Source of the DNA: CAZQHK01 sp964593455
GTDB lineage: Bacteria > Muiribacteriota > CAYSPT01
Direction of reading: 5' to 3'
Length of the DNA: 64,000 nt
Assembly: GCA_964593455.1 (NCBI GenBank)
Contig: CAZQHK010000024.1
Span: forward strand, 5,492-69,491
Part shown: one piece after another, positions 23,721-32,813 of the stretch
How positions within the stretch are numbered: position 1 is the stretch's first letter
Layout: each line of letters starts with the position of its first letter
Program-made: the position numbers and the translations under genes
The notes under the pieces: model-generated
Seen by the model: only the letters and a program-made list of their open reading frames with translations
What the model was told of the DNA's origin: nothing
The model's database searches: none

Positions 23721-26147
23721 ATGGAAAATAGTCAAATAGACGGAGCAAGCAAGGAATTGGTCCGGGCAAAGAAGAAATCGGTACTTTCAAGGCGAAGGCG
23801 CTCGGCGGAGAAACGGGCTAAAAAATGGACTCAATCCGGACCACTGCGGGAATGGGATTTGTCAAACGACGGCTGCGTTTTCATGTTTCAACACCTGGTG
23901 GTGACGGTCCATTTTTTTGCCGACGGCAATGCCCGGTTCTTGGTGGCAGGTGAACTAAAGTCCACTCGCCCGCCGTCGTTCGCCGTGCAAACTGTGCCGG
24001 AATCTGTGGTCCCGACTGTTATCGATCAAACATCGTACCTGGAGATTGCGTGGTATTCGTCCACCCTGATACTTAAAAAGGAAACGGGGATGTTTCACCT
24101 GGAAGGCCGGCGAAGTGAAACGGCCGGTACACGGATTGAGTATGTAAATCGTATGTGCTTCTCGACGAGCGAGGACGATTACCGCTTTGAGATGGCGCTT
24201 AAAGATGATGAGCATATCTACGGATTGGGCGAGAAGATGGGGTTGCTTGATAAACAGGGCCGCACCTGGCAGATGTGGAACACCGATGAAGGCAACCATA
24301 AACCTTCAGCCGATCCTCTTTACCAGTCCATACCGTTCTATCTACAGTTTTCACCGGTGCGCACTACCGGTGTGTTTGTAGACAGCACGGCCTGGAGTTG
24401 GTTTGACATGGGCGACACCGAACCGGGCACAGCTGCAGTAGAGGTGCGGGATGAGTATTTGGACCTTTATCTGTTAACGGGAGAAACACCAGGTAATGTA
24501 ATCGGACACTACACACTGCTTACCGGATGTATTCCTCTCCCTCCGGAATGGGCTCTCGGGTTCCAACAGTGCCGCTATAGCTACTATCCCGAGCAGCGTG
24601 TACGGGAAATAGCTTCCACCATGCGTGAGAAACACATACCCTGTGATGTCATCTATCTCGATATCCATTACATGGAAGGATACCGCGTTTTTACCTGGCA
24701 CGAGCAACGGTTTCCCGATCCCCGAAAACTGATCGATGATCTCAACAAACAAGGTTTCAAGGTCATCACCATTGTCGATCCGGGAGTGAAAGCTGATCCG
24801 GATTATGCCGTCTACCGGGATGGACTGAATAACAACGCTTTTTGCCGCTTTCCCGGTGGAGAGATGTATGTGGGAAAAGTCTGGCCGGGAGATGCGGTGT
24901 TTCCGGATTTCACCCGGAAAGATGTTCGCCGGTGGTGGGCCGAACATCACCGTGAACTCATGGAGCGCGGGGTGTCCGGAATATGGAATGACATGAACGA
25001 ACCGGCGGATTTCACCGGCAGCAAGAAAAAAAAGGGTACATATACCGTGCCTAATAGCGTGTTACTTGATAATGAAGGTCACCCCCGGCCGTTTCTACGG
25101 TATCACAATGCGTACGGTCTGGCCATGTGCCGAGCTACCCGGGAAGCGTTTCCGCTGTACCGTAACGATGAACGGGGATTTGTTCTCACCCGTTCGGGTT
25201 ACGCCGGCGTGCAGCGTTACGCGGCCGTCTGGACCGGTGACAATGCCAGCTGGTGGGAGCATCTGGCCGCTTCCCTGCCCATGCTTTTGAATATGGGTAT
25301 TTCCGGTGTTCCGTTCGTGGGCAGCGATACCGGAGGCTTCCAGGAAAACGCTCCCGGGGATCTCTTCGCCCGCTGGATGGCGGCTTCGAGTTTAACGCCG
25401 TTTTTCCGAGCTCACACCGGGCGGGACACCCTTGATCATGAACCGTGGTCTTTCGGTCCTGAAATAGAAGCGGCGTGCCGATCTTTCATCCAGCTGAGAT
25501 ACCAGCTTTTTCCGTATCTCTACACGGTCTTCGAAGAGAGCTCGCGTACCGGGCAGCCTATCATGCGGGCACTGGTACTTGATTATCCGGAACAGGAGCG
25601 GGCACACACGCTCGATGATGAATATCTGTTCGGTCCATCGCTGTTGGTGGCTCCTATCGTACAGGCGAACAAGGAACATCGCAGCGTCTACCTCCCTGCG
25701 GGGCGGTGGTATGATTTCTGGACAGGTGAGGTGCATGACGGTCCCGGTGATATCCTGGCTTTTGCTCCACTGGACCGAATCCCGCTGTATGTCCGGGGGG
25801 GCAGTGTCATCCCCAGAGAATCGGTACGGCAGCACACCGGGGAAAAAAGCGATGGAGTTCTCGAGCTGTCCGTCTATCCGGACGAGCACGGTAAGGCAGC
25901 AGGCGTCCTTTACGCCGATGATGGTGAAGGTTTCGGATACCGGCAGGGACGTTTCCTGAGGTTGTCGTTTGAATTGGAGAAAGGTATGTTGCGGCTTCAA
26001 ACCGAGCATTCGGGACATTCAAGCCGGTGGAATCGAGTTCTTGCCAGGCTGTCGCCGAATGAGAATGCACGGTCGGCCACCACTTCGAAAAACAGTTGCG
26101 AGATCGATTTTGCCGCTCAGCGTGAAATCATCATTCCTGCTGGGTAA
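23721..26147 (+). CDS. GH31 alpha-glucosidase
   Basis: An 808-residue retaining glycoside hydrolase of family 31. The N-terminal beta-sandwich (about 50-270) leads to the catalytic barrel: GFQQCRYSYYPEQRV, the nucleophile Asp424 in GIWNDMNEPADF, and the acid/base Asp507 in TGDNASWWEHL, then GVPFVGSDTGGF. C-terminal beta domains follow (YLPAGRWYDFWTG). No signal peptide is present, so it would hydrolyse imported alpha-glucosides in the cytoplasm; alpha-glucosidase is the likeliest activity. The first ~40 residues are strongly basic (RRRRSAEKRAKKW) and not part of the family domain. It follows the amidohydrolase by 24 bases. Confidence 0.93.
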   Translation: MENSQIDGASKELVRAKKKSVLSRRRRSAEKRAKKWTQSGPLREWDLSNDGCVFMFQHLVVTVHFFADGNARFLVAGELKSTRPPSFAVQTVPESVVPTVIDQTSYLEIAWYSSTLILKKETGMFHLEGRRSETAGTRIEYVNRMCFSTSEDDYRFEMALKDDEHIYGLGEKMGLLDKQGRTWQMWNTDEGNHKPSADPLYQSIPFYLQFSPVRTTGVFVDSTAWSWFDMGDTEPGTAAVEVRDEYLDLYLLTGETPGNVIGHYTLLTGCIPLPPEWALGFQQCRYSYYPEQRVREIASTMREKHIPCDVIYLDIHYMEGYRVFTWHEQRFPDPRKLIDDLNKQGFKVITIVDPGVKADPDYAVYRDGLNNNAFCRFPGGEMYVGKVWPGDAVFPDFTRKDVRRWWAEHHRELMERGVSGIWNDMNEPADFTGSKKKKGTYTVPNSVLLDNEGHPRPFLRYHNAYGLAMCRATREAFPLYRNDERGFVLTRSGYAGVQRYAAVWTGDNASWWEHLAASLPMLLNMGISGVPFVGSDTGGFQENAPGDLFARWMAASSLTPFFRAHTGRDTLDHEPWSFGPEIEAACRSFIQLRYQLFPYLYTVFEESSRTGQPIMRALVLDYPEQERAHTLDDEYLFGPSLLVAPIVQANKEHRSVYLPAGRWYDFWTGEVHDGPGDILAFAPLDRIPLYVRGGSVIPRESVRQHTGEKSDGVLELSVYPDEHGKAAGVLYADDGEGFGYRQGRFLRLSFELEKGMLRLQTEHSGHSSRWNRVLARLSPNENARSATTSKNSCEIDFAAQREIIIPAG

Positions 26148-26151
26148 ATGC

Positions 26152-26181
26152 TTGCCTGTCGCAACGGCGTGATGCTACAAT
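26152..26181 (+). promoter_or_regulatory. Promoter of the class II aldolase gene
   Basis: TTGCCT at 26152-26157, 18-base spacer, TACAAT at 26176-26181. A strong AAGGAG at 26222-26227 then serves the ATG at 26234. Confidence 0.5.
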
Positions 26182-26233
26182 TATATAACCGGAATACATT
26201 TGGATTAGCAGGACAGTAAGAAAGGAGCTGCAG

Positions 26234-27553
26234 ATGATGTCAACGGAAATGCAACCCGCGGCTGTGGAGAAGAACATGACGTCTGTCGATTACGAACGGG
26301 CTTTGGATATCGGGCGGCCGCCAACTATAAAAAAATTGTTTCCTCATTCAAGGGCTTTACTGGTAAGCGGCCAGTTTATCGACCGGGCCATGATTGCCAA
26401 AGGACAGGCTATTGCCCTGGCGGCTAACGGCCGGAATATTTTTGTGATCAGAGGCGTTCTCCGGGCGGCCCAGCGGGCCAACGCTGTTCTCATTATCGAA
26501 ATTGCCCGTTCGGAGGGAGGCGCCTCCGCCTACTGTGCCGTCAACTATTGGAACATGGCCAGAATCGTGGACTCCATTTGCAACGAGCTTGGTATAACCG
26601 TACCCGTGGCCATTCACGCCGACCATTACGGGATCAAGAAACCGGAAGATGTTCCGGTCGCCATGGATGAAATCCCCACGGTATTCCAGGCGGGAATCAC
26701 TTCCATCGCCATCGATGCGTCACATTTACCCGATGACGAGAACCTGCTGGCCAATATCGAACTTAACTCGGTCATACCGGCCTGGGCCGGTCTGGAGACG
26801 GAAGTCGGTGAGATCAAAGGCACCGAGGGGTTGTCCACAGTGGAAGATGCCTCGTTTCTAATTCAAGGCTTGAACGCGCACGGTATCTTCCCCGATTGGA
26901 TCGCGTTGAACAACGGTACCACCCACGGTATAGAAGCCAGTGGGCAGGGAATCCAGGTTGACCTCACGGCACAGATTCATGAGTCGCTGGTTCCCTATGG
27001 TATTTCCGGCGCTCAGCACGGCACTTCCGGGAACAGCTCTGAACGCCTGCGGCTAATCGCCCAGCGGACCAGAACCACCAAGGCCAACGTGGCCACCGCC
27101 CTGCAGATGATTTCCTGGGGACTGGAAGTAAACGATTACGGTAACGCCATCCTGGATGGAGATGGTAATTTTCAGAAAGTAAAAGGGCAGGGTGTTACCG
27201 AAGAGATGTGGGCTGAAATGGTCGCCTACGCCGAGAGTAAAGGAATCAAGGGCGGCAACTACAAGAAGCTCAATCTACCTTTTGAAAACAAGCTTTTAGG
27301 CCAACCGGAAGCGATCAGAGAGCGCATGGTCAAACGGGTTGAAGACTTTGCCTATAACTTGATGGTAAATGTGCTCAATTCACAAGATTCGGCGCCTCTG
27401 GCTATTCAGGCCATTCTGAAGGCGGCAGGCCATCGGGCTTACGCTAAAGCATCGCGTACCGAGGATTCTATCGACTGGACTGAGGATAAAATCAGGCACC
27501 GGGCTTCACTGATCGATTCCGATAAAGGACCTGAAGGCGACTTCGACGACTAG
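26234..27553 (+). CDS. Class II fructose-bisphosphate aldolase family protein
   Basis: A zinc-dependent aldolase of 439 residues, longer than the usual 290-360. The barrel signature is PVAIHADHYG (His128, Asp130, His131), the equivalent of the HCDH motif holding zinc and the catalytic aspartate; GITSIAIDASHLP, GLETEVGEIKGTEG, ALNNGTTHGIEASG and ISGAQHGTSGNS supply the remaining ligand and phosphate-loop positions. The likely reaction is cleavage or formation of fructose 1,6-bisphosphate in glycolysis/gluconeogenesis, but tagatose-type substrates cannot be excluded. The last ~90 residues form an extra helical region with an acidic tail. It is monocistronic with its own promoter. Confidence 0.88.
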   Translation: MMSTEMQPAAVEKNMTSVDYERALDIGRPPTIKKLFPHSRALLVSGQFIDRAMIAKGQAIALAANGRNIFVIRGVLRAAQRANAVLIIEIARSEGGASAYCAVNYWNMARIVDSICNELGITVPVAIHADHYGIKKPEDVPVAMDEIPTVFQAGITSIAIDASHLPDDENLLANIELNSVIPAWAGLETEVGEIKGTEGLSTVEDASFLIQGLNAHGIFPDWIALNNGTTHGIEASGQGIQVDLTAQIHESLVPYGISGAQHGTSGNSSERLRLIAQRTRTTKANVATALQMISWGLEVNDYGNAILDGDGNFQKVKGQGVTEEMWAEMVAYAESKGIKGGNYKKLNLPFENKLLGQPEAIRERMVKRVEDFAYNLMVNVLNSQDSAPLAIQAILKAAGHRAYAKASRTEDSIDWTEDKIRHRASLIDSDKGPEGDFDD

Positions 27554-27772
27554 TTTGCCGAGAACGGACTAAAGCTTCCGGGCAGCGTTTAAGGCTCAAG
27601 GTTTTAGCCTGTTTCGGTTTCTCATTTTCAAAAAACAATTGGTGTGAGATAAAAAAATATGTGGTGTTTCTGGTTTTTCGGGAACAAAACCGTATGTTAT
27701 ACTTCGTTATTATAGTTAGCTTTATCTTCGCTGCACAACAAAAAATATGTATGTAATGGGGCAGGATTTTTC

Positions 27773-28402
27773 ATGAACAATACATTGAAATGTACGTTAT
27801 TGGCTGTGACGGCAGTAATTTTTTTTGTATTTACCTGCCCGGGTGCCACATTTTCCCATACATGCCATGATCCTTTCAGGCCCAAAGACCATCTCATCCT
27901 TGTTCCGGAAGAAAGCGTTATAGATATCGAGAAATCCGGAAAATTCCGGATGTACGTGGAAAATAGCTTTGAAACTCCGATCGAAATGGTTGAATTGATT
28001 GTTAAAAGCGAGGCGTTTGGAATAACGATTGAACCGTCTACAATTGCTCTATTAATCCCGGGTGAGCGATCATATTTCACCGTGATGCTCGACCTTATAG
28101 AGGGAAAAGATTCCGGTGAATATCCTTTAAAAATCAGTGTTAACGCCCACAGAGCAGAGATTATGCCAAGCACCGAAGACATTCAGGTGACAGTTGGTGA
28201 GAGCCAATCTGGACTGGACGGCACGTATTCCTCTGAAGATGCCGAGTCAGGAACACGTTTGACGAGCATTTCTGAAGAGGAGGTAGGGGAAATTGTCATC
28301 AGAGTTGATGATTTTGTGGCCAAAGAACGTACCTCTATCTACCTGTTTCCCATTGTGCTTCTGGCGGTGTTTTTTATATGGCGAAGGTGGACGCAAAAAT
28401 GA
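27773..28402 (+). CDS. Exported Ig-like protein with C-terminal membrane anchor
   Basis: A 209-residue type I membrane protein: signal peptide about 1-28 (LLAVTAVIFFVFTCPGATF), an immunoglobulin-like NEW3-type domain about 38-150 (FRMYVENSFETPIEMVEL, GERSYFTVMLDLIEG), an acidic linker, and a membrane helix about 187-204 (LFPIVLLAVFFIWRRW). It would display the domain in the periplasm. I recognise no specific family function. It is the first gene of the eight-gene redox/ABC block and overlaps the next by ATGA. Confidence 0.7.
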   Translation: MNNTLKCTLLAVTAVIFFVFTCPGATFSHTCHDPFRPKDHLILVPEESVIDIEKSGKFRMYVENSFETPIEMVELIVKSEAFGITIEPSTIALLIPGERSYFTVMLDLIEGKDSGEYPLKISVNAHRAEIMPSTEDIQVTVGESQSGLDGTYSSEDAESGTRLTSISEEEVGEIVIRVDDFVAKERTSIYLFPIVLLAVFFIWRRWTQK

Positions 28403-29430
28403 TGAACTATCGTCGGAGACCTATTAATTTTACTCGCCGCATAGTCCAGATAATCTCCTTCGTACTTATCATTTATGGCGGGTTACTGGCTAGCAGTTGG
28501 GGTATACAACCTCAGACGGTTCCCTGGCTTTCCACTATTAAACCGCCGGCGGATGTGAATCAGGAAGACCAGGACTCTCTTTTGCAGGAGCCCGCATACT
28601 ACGGCCAGGTGTTCGATACGTACACTCCGGTTAAATCGTGCCGGTTTGCCAGGAAAACGGGAATGTTCCGGGCTTGTTTCCTTCAATTTTTATCCGAATC
28701 ATTGACATGGCGTTCATCGCTCAGGGTGGTTTTGCCTCATCTGCTGATTTTTCTGGCCCTGGCAATCCTGTTAGGGAGATTTTGGTGCGGCTGGCTCTGT
28801 CCACTCGGATTCATCTCCGATATGCTGGGTTCCACCGGTTCGGTATGCGGTGCACCCCGAGTACCTCTATCGGTTTTAGTCAGAGGTTATTTGAAGGTGT
28901 TCGGGTATGTGCTCTTGGCCACTATCCTCATTATTTCGTTTGTCATAAGTTTACCTGGTATACCGTGGAAGTGGACGAAAGATCTACACATCAGTGGGTG
29001 TCAAATGTGTCCGTCCCGGTTTATTTTCCCCTATATTACCGGCTATCCGATGATACAGATTACATATTATTCTCCCCGGCTTATAACATTTTTCGTGATT
29101 GCTATTATTTTCACTATCGTATTTGCTTTGAGTGTGATTTTTCGACGGATCTGGTGCAGGTTTTGCCCTAGCGGCACCCTGTTGTCTTTCTTCAATCAGG
29201 GCGGCGCTCTGACCAAAGAGAAACAAGCATCTAAATGCACCCGATGTGGAGCCTGTCAGATAGTCTGTCCCCTGGACAGTGAAGAAGTCTATTTAGAGAA
29301 GGCGAGTAAAGTGGTTAATCATCCTGATTGTCTGCATTGTTACCGGTGTATAGATACTTGTCCCGAGAACGATTGCCTGGAAGCTAAATTCCTGGGCTTT
29401 AAACTATTTAAATCCAAATTTAAGGAGTGA
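28399..29430 (+). CDS. NapH-like membrane polyferredoxin (first copy)
   Basis: A membrane ferredoxin of about 343 residues. Membrane helices carry cysteine pairs typical of NapH/CcoG/NosR-type quinol-linked proteins: GRFWCGWLCPLGF, GCQMCPSRF, and RRIWCRFCPSG. The C-terminal cytoplasmic part has two 4Fe-4S motifs, CTRCGACQIVCP and CLHCYRCIDTCP. Such proteins pass electrons between the quinone pool or soluble ferredoxins and a partner. I start at ATG 28399, which overlaps the preceding stop, with AAGGTGG upstream. The gap to the next gene is 7 bases. A second protein of the same type is encoded at 33878-34939. Confidence 0.87.
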   Translation: MMNYRRRPINFTRRIVQIISFVLIIYGGLLASSWGIQPQTVPWLSTIKPPADVNQEDQDSLLQEPAYYGQVFDTYTPVKSCRFARKTGMFRACFLQFLSESLTWRSSLRVVLPHLLIFLALAILLGRFWCGWLCPLGFISDMLGSTGSVCGAPRVPLSVLVRGYLKVFGYVLLATILIISFVISLPGIPWKWTKDLHISGCQMCPSRFIFPYITGYPMIQITYYSPRLITFFVIAIIFTIVFALSVIFRRIWCRFCPSGTLLSFFNQGGALTKEKQASKCTRCGACQIVCPLDSEEVYLEKASKVVNHPDCLHCYRCIDTCPENDCLEAKFLGFKLFKSKFKE

Positions 29431-29437
29431 CGTACCT

Positions 29438-30760
29438 GTGTCAGGCTGGTTCAATCGATCCCGATCGTATTCTCAGGAATTGCAAAAGGGAGATTTTGAA
29501 AAGAGATTTTCCCTGAAGCCTCCTGAAGTAAATTCTGATAAAACTGTTGTCATCCGGAACGCTTCGGGGATGGAATATCTTGAGTCTGCGCGCCGCCGCC
29601 CGGGCCGCCCCCTGGCCATTGCTCCTTTCGAAGATTCCGTTATCAATAGCTGCCAAGCCCTTCCCCCTCAATCTGACTCGAAAAAGCTGGTTGGCACTCT
29701 TTGCCGATTTGTTCCCGAGGAACTTATTCTGGCCGTTGGCGGACGCCACCTAAGGTTATGTTCGGGGGACTTCACGTGCTTGTCTGCTGCAGAAGAAGTG
29801 TTGCCAAGGGATATTTGCCCTCTGGTGAAAGCCACCTACGGAGGAGGCCTTTTAGGGCGGAATCCGGTTTCCCAATGTGATGTCATCGTGGTTCCGGCTA
29901 CGTGTGATGCAAAGATAAAACTAGCGGAAATCCTCAATGACCAGGTTCCGGTATGGCTGCTTGATCTGCCATTAAGAAAACGGTTGGAGACATCACATGA
30001 ACGGTTCTACCAAGAACTCTGTGTGTTAAAAGACCGGCTTCAAAACCTTACCGGGAATAAAGTAACTCGTCCACTGCTCCGCGAAGCCATTGAAACCATT
30101 CACCGTCGGCAGGCTGCTTTCAGGAAGATAATGCGTTTTCAAACAACGGATCCGCCGTTATTGAGCGGACGTGACATGTTGATAATTGCCCAGTCCAGTT
30201 TTAACGCCGAGCCAGAAATATGGACATCATGGGCACGGGATTTAATCCGAGAACTGGAATCGATGAGTCCTGGGTGTGACGCAAAATCCAAGTCACGCCC
30301 GGCACGGCTTTTACTTACCGGAGCACCGGTTATATGGCCAAACTGGAAACTGCCGACGCTTATCGAAGAGGCGGGAGCCTGGATTGTTGCCGACGATCTT
30401 TGTTCCGGGAGTCAATACCTCTACGATGTGGTCGAGACGGATGAAGGAGCGGTGGATGATATGATGCGTGACCTGGCCGGCCGTTATCTGCTGCCCTCGA
30501 CCTGTCCCTGCTTTTCCAGTGTCGACGACCGACTGGACCGGATTCTCAATTTAATCGAGGAATTCAACGTTGACGGAGTTGTTCAACACGGACTCAGATT
30601 GTGCCAGCTTTTTGACATGGAAACGCGGCGGTTGCGGGAGACACTTCGCCAACAGGATATTCCCTTTCTCAATGTACAAACCGACTACAGCCAGGAGGAT
30701 GTTGAGCAGGTAAGAACGAGAATTGAAGCGTTTCTAGAACTATTATCGGTCAGGGGGTAG
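29438..30760 (+). CDS. Double-cubane / 2-hydroxyacyl-CoA dehydratase-type protein
   Basis: A 440-residue protein of the 2-hydroxyglutaryl-CoA dehydratase D-component superfamily. Cluster-binding positions are LPRDICPLVK (Cys127), VVPATCDAKIK (Cys156) and GLRLCQLFDMETRRL (near 388), followed by NVQTDYSQEDVEQ and RTRIEAFLELL. Those sequences are closest in pattern to double-cubane cluster proteins (YjiM-like), which carry an 8Fe-9S cluster and are reduced by an ATP-dependent activator to very low potential. With a single subunit and no CoA-transferase partner, a true dehydratase is less likely. The N-terminal ~90 residues are less conserved. Start is GTG 29438. The activator gene follows by 4 bases. 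Confidence 0.82.
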   Translation: MSGWFNRSRSYSQELQKGDFEKRFSLKPPEVNSDKTVVIRNASGMEYLESARRRPGRPLAIAPFEDSVINSCQALPPQSDSKKLVGTLCRFVPEELILAVGGRHLRLCSGDFTCLSAAEEVLPRDICPLVKATYGGGLLGRNPVSQCDVIVVPATCDAKIKLAEILNDQVPVWLLDLPLRKRLETSHERFYQELCVLKDRLQNLTGNKVTRPLLREAIETIHRRQAAFRKIMRFQTTDPPLLSGRDMLIIAQSSFNAEPEIWTSWARDLIRELESMSPGCDAKSKSRPARLLLTGAPVIWPNWKLPTLIEEAGAWIVADDLCSGSQYLYDVVETDEGAVDDMMRDLAGRYLLPSTCPCFSSVDDRLDRILNLIEEFNVDGVVQHGLRLCQLFDMETRRLRETLRQQDIPFLNVQTDYSQEDVEQVRTRIEAFLELLSVRG

Positions 30761-30764
30761 GGTC

Positions 30765-31559
30765 ATGATCTTCGCCGGGATTGATGTCGGTTCGGTTGCT
30801 ACCAAAGTGCTTTTGCTGCAATCGCAGGCATCAGGCTCCCCGACGGTATTAATACGAAAATGTTCTTCCACCGTTCCGGATATGGCTGCCGGGGCGGAAG
30901 ACCTGCTAACGGAAGCGCTCGCCGGCGCTGGGCTGGCGCACAATGAGATCGAACACACGGTTTCTACCGGTTACGGTCGCCGGGTGGTAACTGTTGAATC
31001 CGAAATTATTACCGAGATTACAGCCTGTGCCAGGGGGGGATGGTACCTGGGAACATCTTCCGGCAGACTCAGGACGATTATTGATCTCGGTGGGCAGGAT
31101 ACCAAGGTAATTTTGCTTGGTGACTCGGGGCGCGTTTCCGATTTTGCCATGAATGATAAATGTGCCGCGGGTACCGGTAAATTTCTCGAGATAGTAGCGT
31201 CTGCCCTGCAGATTAGCATAACCGATATGGCGACGCTGGCGGAGCAAACCTCCAACCGTATACAGTTGAACTCTACCTGTACGGTCTTTGCCGAGAGCGA
31301 AGTAATATCGCTCCTTGCCCGCGGAACGACTAAGGAGGATATCGTCGCGGCCGTTCACACATCCCTTTGCGAACGAATGGTGTCCCTGGTAAAGACTGTA
31401 GGCGGGCGCCCGCCCTTCCTCTTTGTCGGGGGTGGAGCGCTTAATAAGGGCCTCTTTGAAGAGCTAAAAAAACAGCTACACGAAGATATTTACCGTCCTG
31501 AGAATCCACAATTTGTTGTCTCTCTGGGGGCAGCGTTAATTGCAGCCGAAAGCCATTGA
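30765..31559 (+). CDS. Activator ATPase for the double-cubane protein (HgdC/BadF type)
   Basis: An actin-fold ATPase of 264 residues that shoots low-potential electrons into its partner at the cost of ATP. Seen: GIDVGSVATKVLLL, IDLGGQDTKVILL, NDKCAAGTGKFLEI and LNSTCTVFAESEVISLLARG; the two cysteines hold the 4Fe-4S cluster that bridges the homodimer. FVGGGALNKGL and SLGAALIAAES complete the fold. It is in the standard order right after its partner, and the two would form an ATP-driven reductase pair. Start ATG 30765. Confidence 0.93.
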   Translation: MIFAGIDVGSVATKVLLLQSQASGSPTVLIRKCSSTVPDMAAGAEDLLTEALAGAGLAHNEIEHTVSTGYGRRVVTVESEIITEITACARGGWYLGTSSGRLRTIIDLGGQDTKVILLGDSGRVSDFAMNDKCAAGTGKFLEIVASALQISITDMATLAEQTSNRIQLNSTCTVFAESEVISLLARGTTKEDIVAAVHTSLCERMVSLVKTVGGRPPFLFVGGGALNKGLFEELKKQLHEDIYRPENPQFVVSLGAALIAAESH

Positions 31560-31592
31560 GCACCACAAATTTTGCTTAGGGAGGTCGTTACG

Positions 31593-32813
31593 GTGGATCT
31601 GAGTAAAATCAAAAGGGCAGGCTTGCTGGGTTTGATAATGGTTGTACTGCACGCCACCATCGGCACGCTTCTCACCGACGATTTAACTTCCAATATTGCC
31701 CTGCTGGCAGTGAACATGTTTGTGTTCTATATCGGGCACCGGATGGCGAAAACCGTCACCGCTTCTACTGTTGGGATTTATATGCTTGGCTACTTCCTTC
31801 TCTTTATTCTGTTTTTTGGTTTTCTTGATAGCCCATCGTTATTTATGCTCTTTACCATCGCGTATGCCGCTACTTTCCACCGGCCGTTACTACGTGGTTT
31901 TTTTATAATATTCACGATTTCACTGGTCCTTTTCCAGCCTTACTGGAAAGAATCGTTCATCATCCTGGCCATGCTTTACACGGCACTGTTCCAGACAGTA
32001 TCTAAAAAACACTCCAAACCTGTTGTTGTTTTGTTGGGGATAGGCCTTGTATTCCTGGCGTTTCTCATGATGCCGGTTCTCACGTTTTTGTTTCATGATT
32101 CTCCGCAAACGCTGAGATGGACGTTCAGTGACAGCCAGGTAAGACAAGCTATTTTCAGAACATTATGGACGGCGACTCTCTCCTCATGCCTGGTTTTCAT
32201 CTTTGGAGTACCGCTGGCTTACGGTCTGGCCAGGACAGAATTCTCAGGAAAAAAGCTACTTTCCGCCGTTATCGATCTTCCTATACTTATTCCTCATTCC
32301 GTGGTGGGAATCTGTCTCCTGCTTTTTCTCGGACCCCGGTCCCCTGTTGGCACGATATTGAAAGATCAACTGGGACTGTCAGTTGCGGGAACCTGGATCG
32401 GGATAATAGTGGCCCAGATGTTTGTGAGTTTTCCCTTCATTGTCAAGACAGCCATGGGCGCCTTTGAAGCCGTACCGGTTCGCCTGGAGGAAGTGGCTAT
32501 GACTCTTGGAGCTGGACCCTGGCAAGCGTTTTTCCGGGTTATGCTTCCTCAAACCGGCAAGAACCTTTTTGTCGGTTACATTCTAGCCTGGGCACGGGCA
32601 GTGAGTGAGTTCGGTTCAATTATTCTCATTGCCCCAAGACCATTTACGGCTCCCGTTCTGGTTTACGAACAGTTTCTGCAATACGGTGTCAGCCAGGCGC
32701 GACCAGTGGCCATTCTTCTGGTTGTCATTTGTCTCTGGGTATTTATCCTGGCTCAACTGGCCCGTCCTCTTCTACCCGGGAATCTTCTTCTCAAGGAGAG
32801 GAAGACTGTATGA
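31593..32813 (+). CDS. ABC transporter permease with extra N-terminal membrane domain
   Basis: A 406-residue membrane protein. Residues about 160-400 are a complete ModB/WtpB/CysT-type permease (TLWTATLSSCLVFIFGVPLAYGLAR split over two strands of the fold, and the EAA loop LGAGPWQAFFRVMLP that meets the ATPase). The first ~140 residues add five or so helices (LLGLIMVVLHATIGTLLTD, YMLGYFLLFILFFGF) not found in that family. The permease type suggests an oxyanion such as molybdate, tungstate or sulfate, but this is uncertain. The start is GTG 31593, with GGGAGG 8 bases upstream. It overlaps the ATPase gene by ATGA. No periplasmic binding protein is encoded nearby. Confidence 0.85.
   Translation: MDLSKIKRAGLLGLIMVVLHATIGTLLTDDLTSNIALLAVNMFVFYIGHRMAKTVTASTVGIYMLGYFLLFILFFGFLDSPSLFMLFTIAYAATFHRPLLRGFFIIFTISLVLFQPYWKESFIILAMLYTALFQTVSKKHSKPVVVLLGIGLVFLAFLMMPVLTFLFHDSPQTLRWTFSDSQVRQAIFRTLWTATLSSCLVFIFGVPLAYGLARTEFSGKKLLSAVIDLPILIPHSVVGICLLLFLGPRSPVGTILKDQLGLSVAGTWIGIIVAQMFVSFPFIVKTAMGAFEAVPVRLEEVAMTLGAGPWQAFFRVMLPQTGKNLFVGYILAWARAVSEFGSIILIAPRPFTAPVLVYEQFLQYGVSQARPVAILLVVICLWVFILAQLARPLLPGNLLLKERKTV

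Noticed and set aside
27554..27772. A rho-independent terminator after the aldolase gene (AGGCT at 27592 with AGCCT at 27606)
   Set aside because: The stem is only five pairs and the T-run is broken, so it is too weak to list.
29438..31559. A real 2-hydroxyacyl-CoA dehydratase
   Set aside because: Such enzymes need two different D-component subunits, usually with a CoA-transferase; only one subunit plus the activator is present, and its cysteine motifs fit the double-cubane type better.
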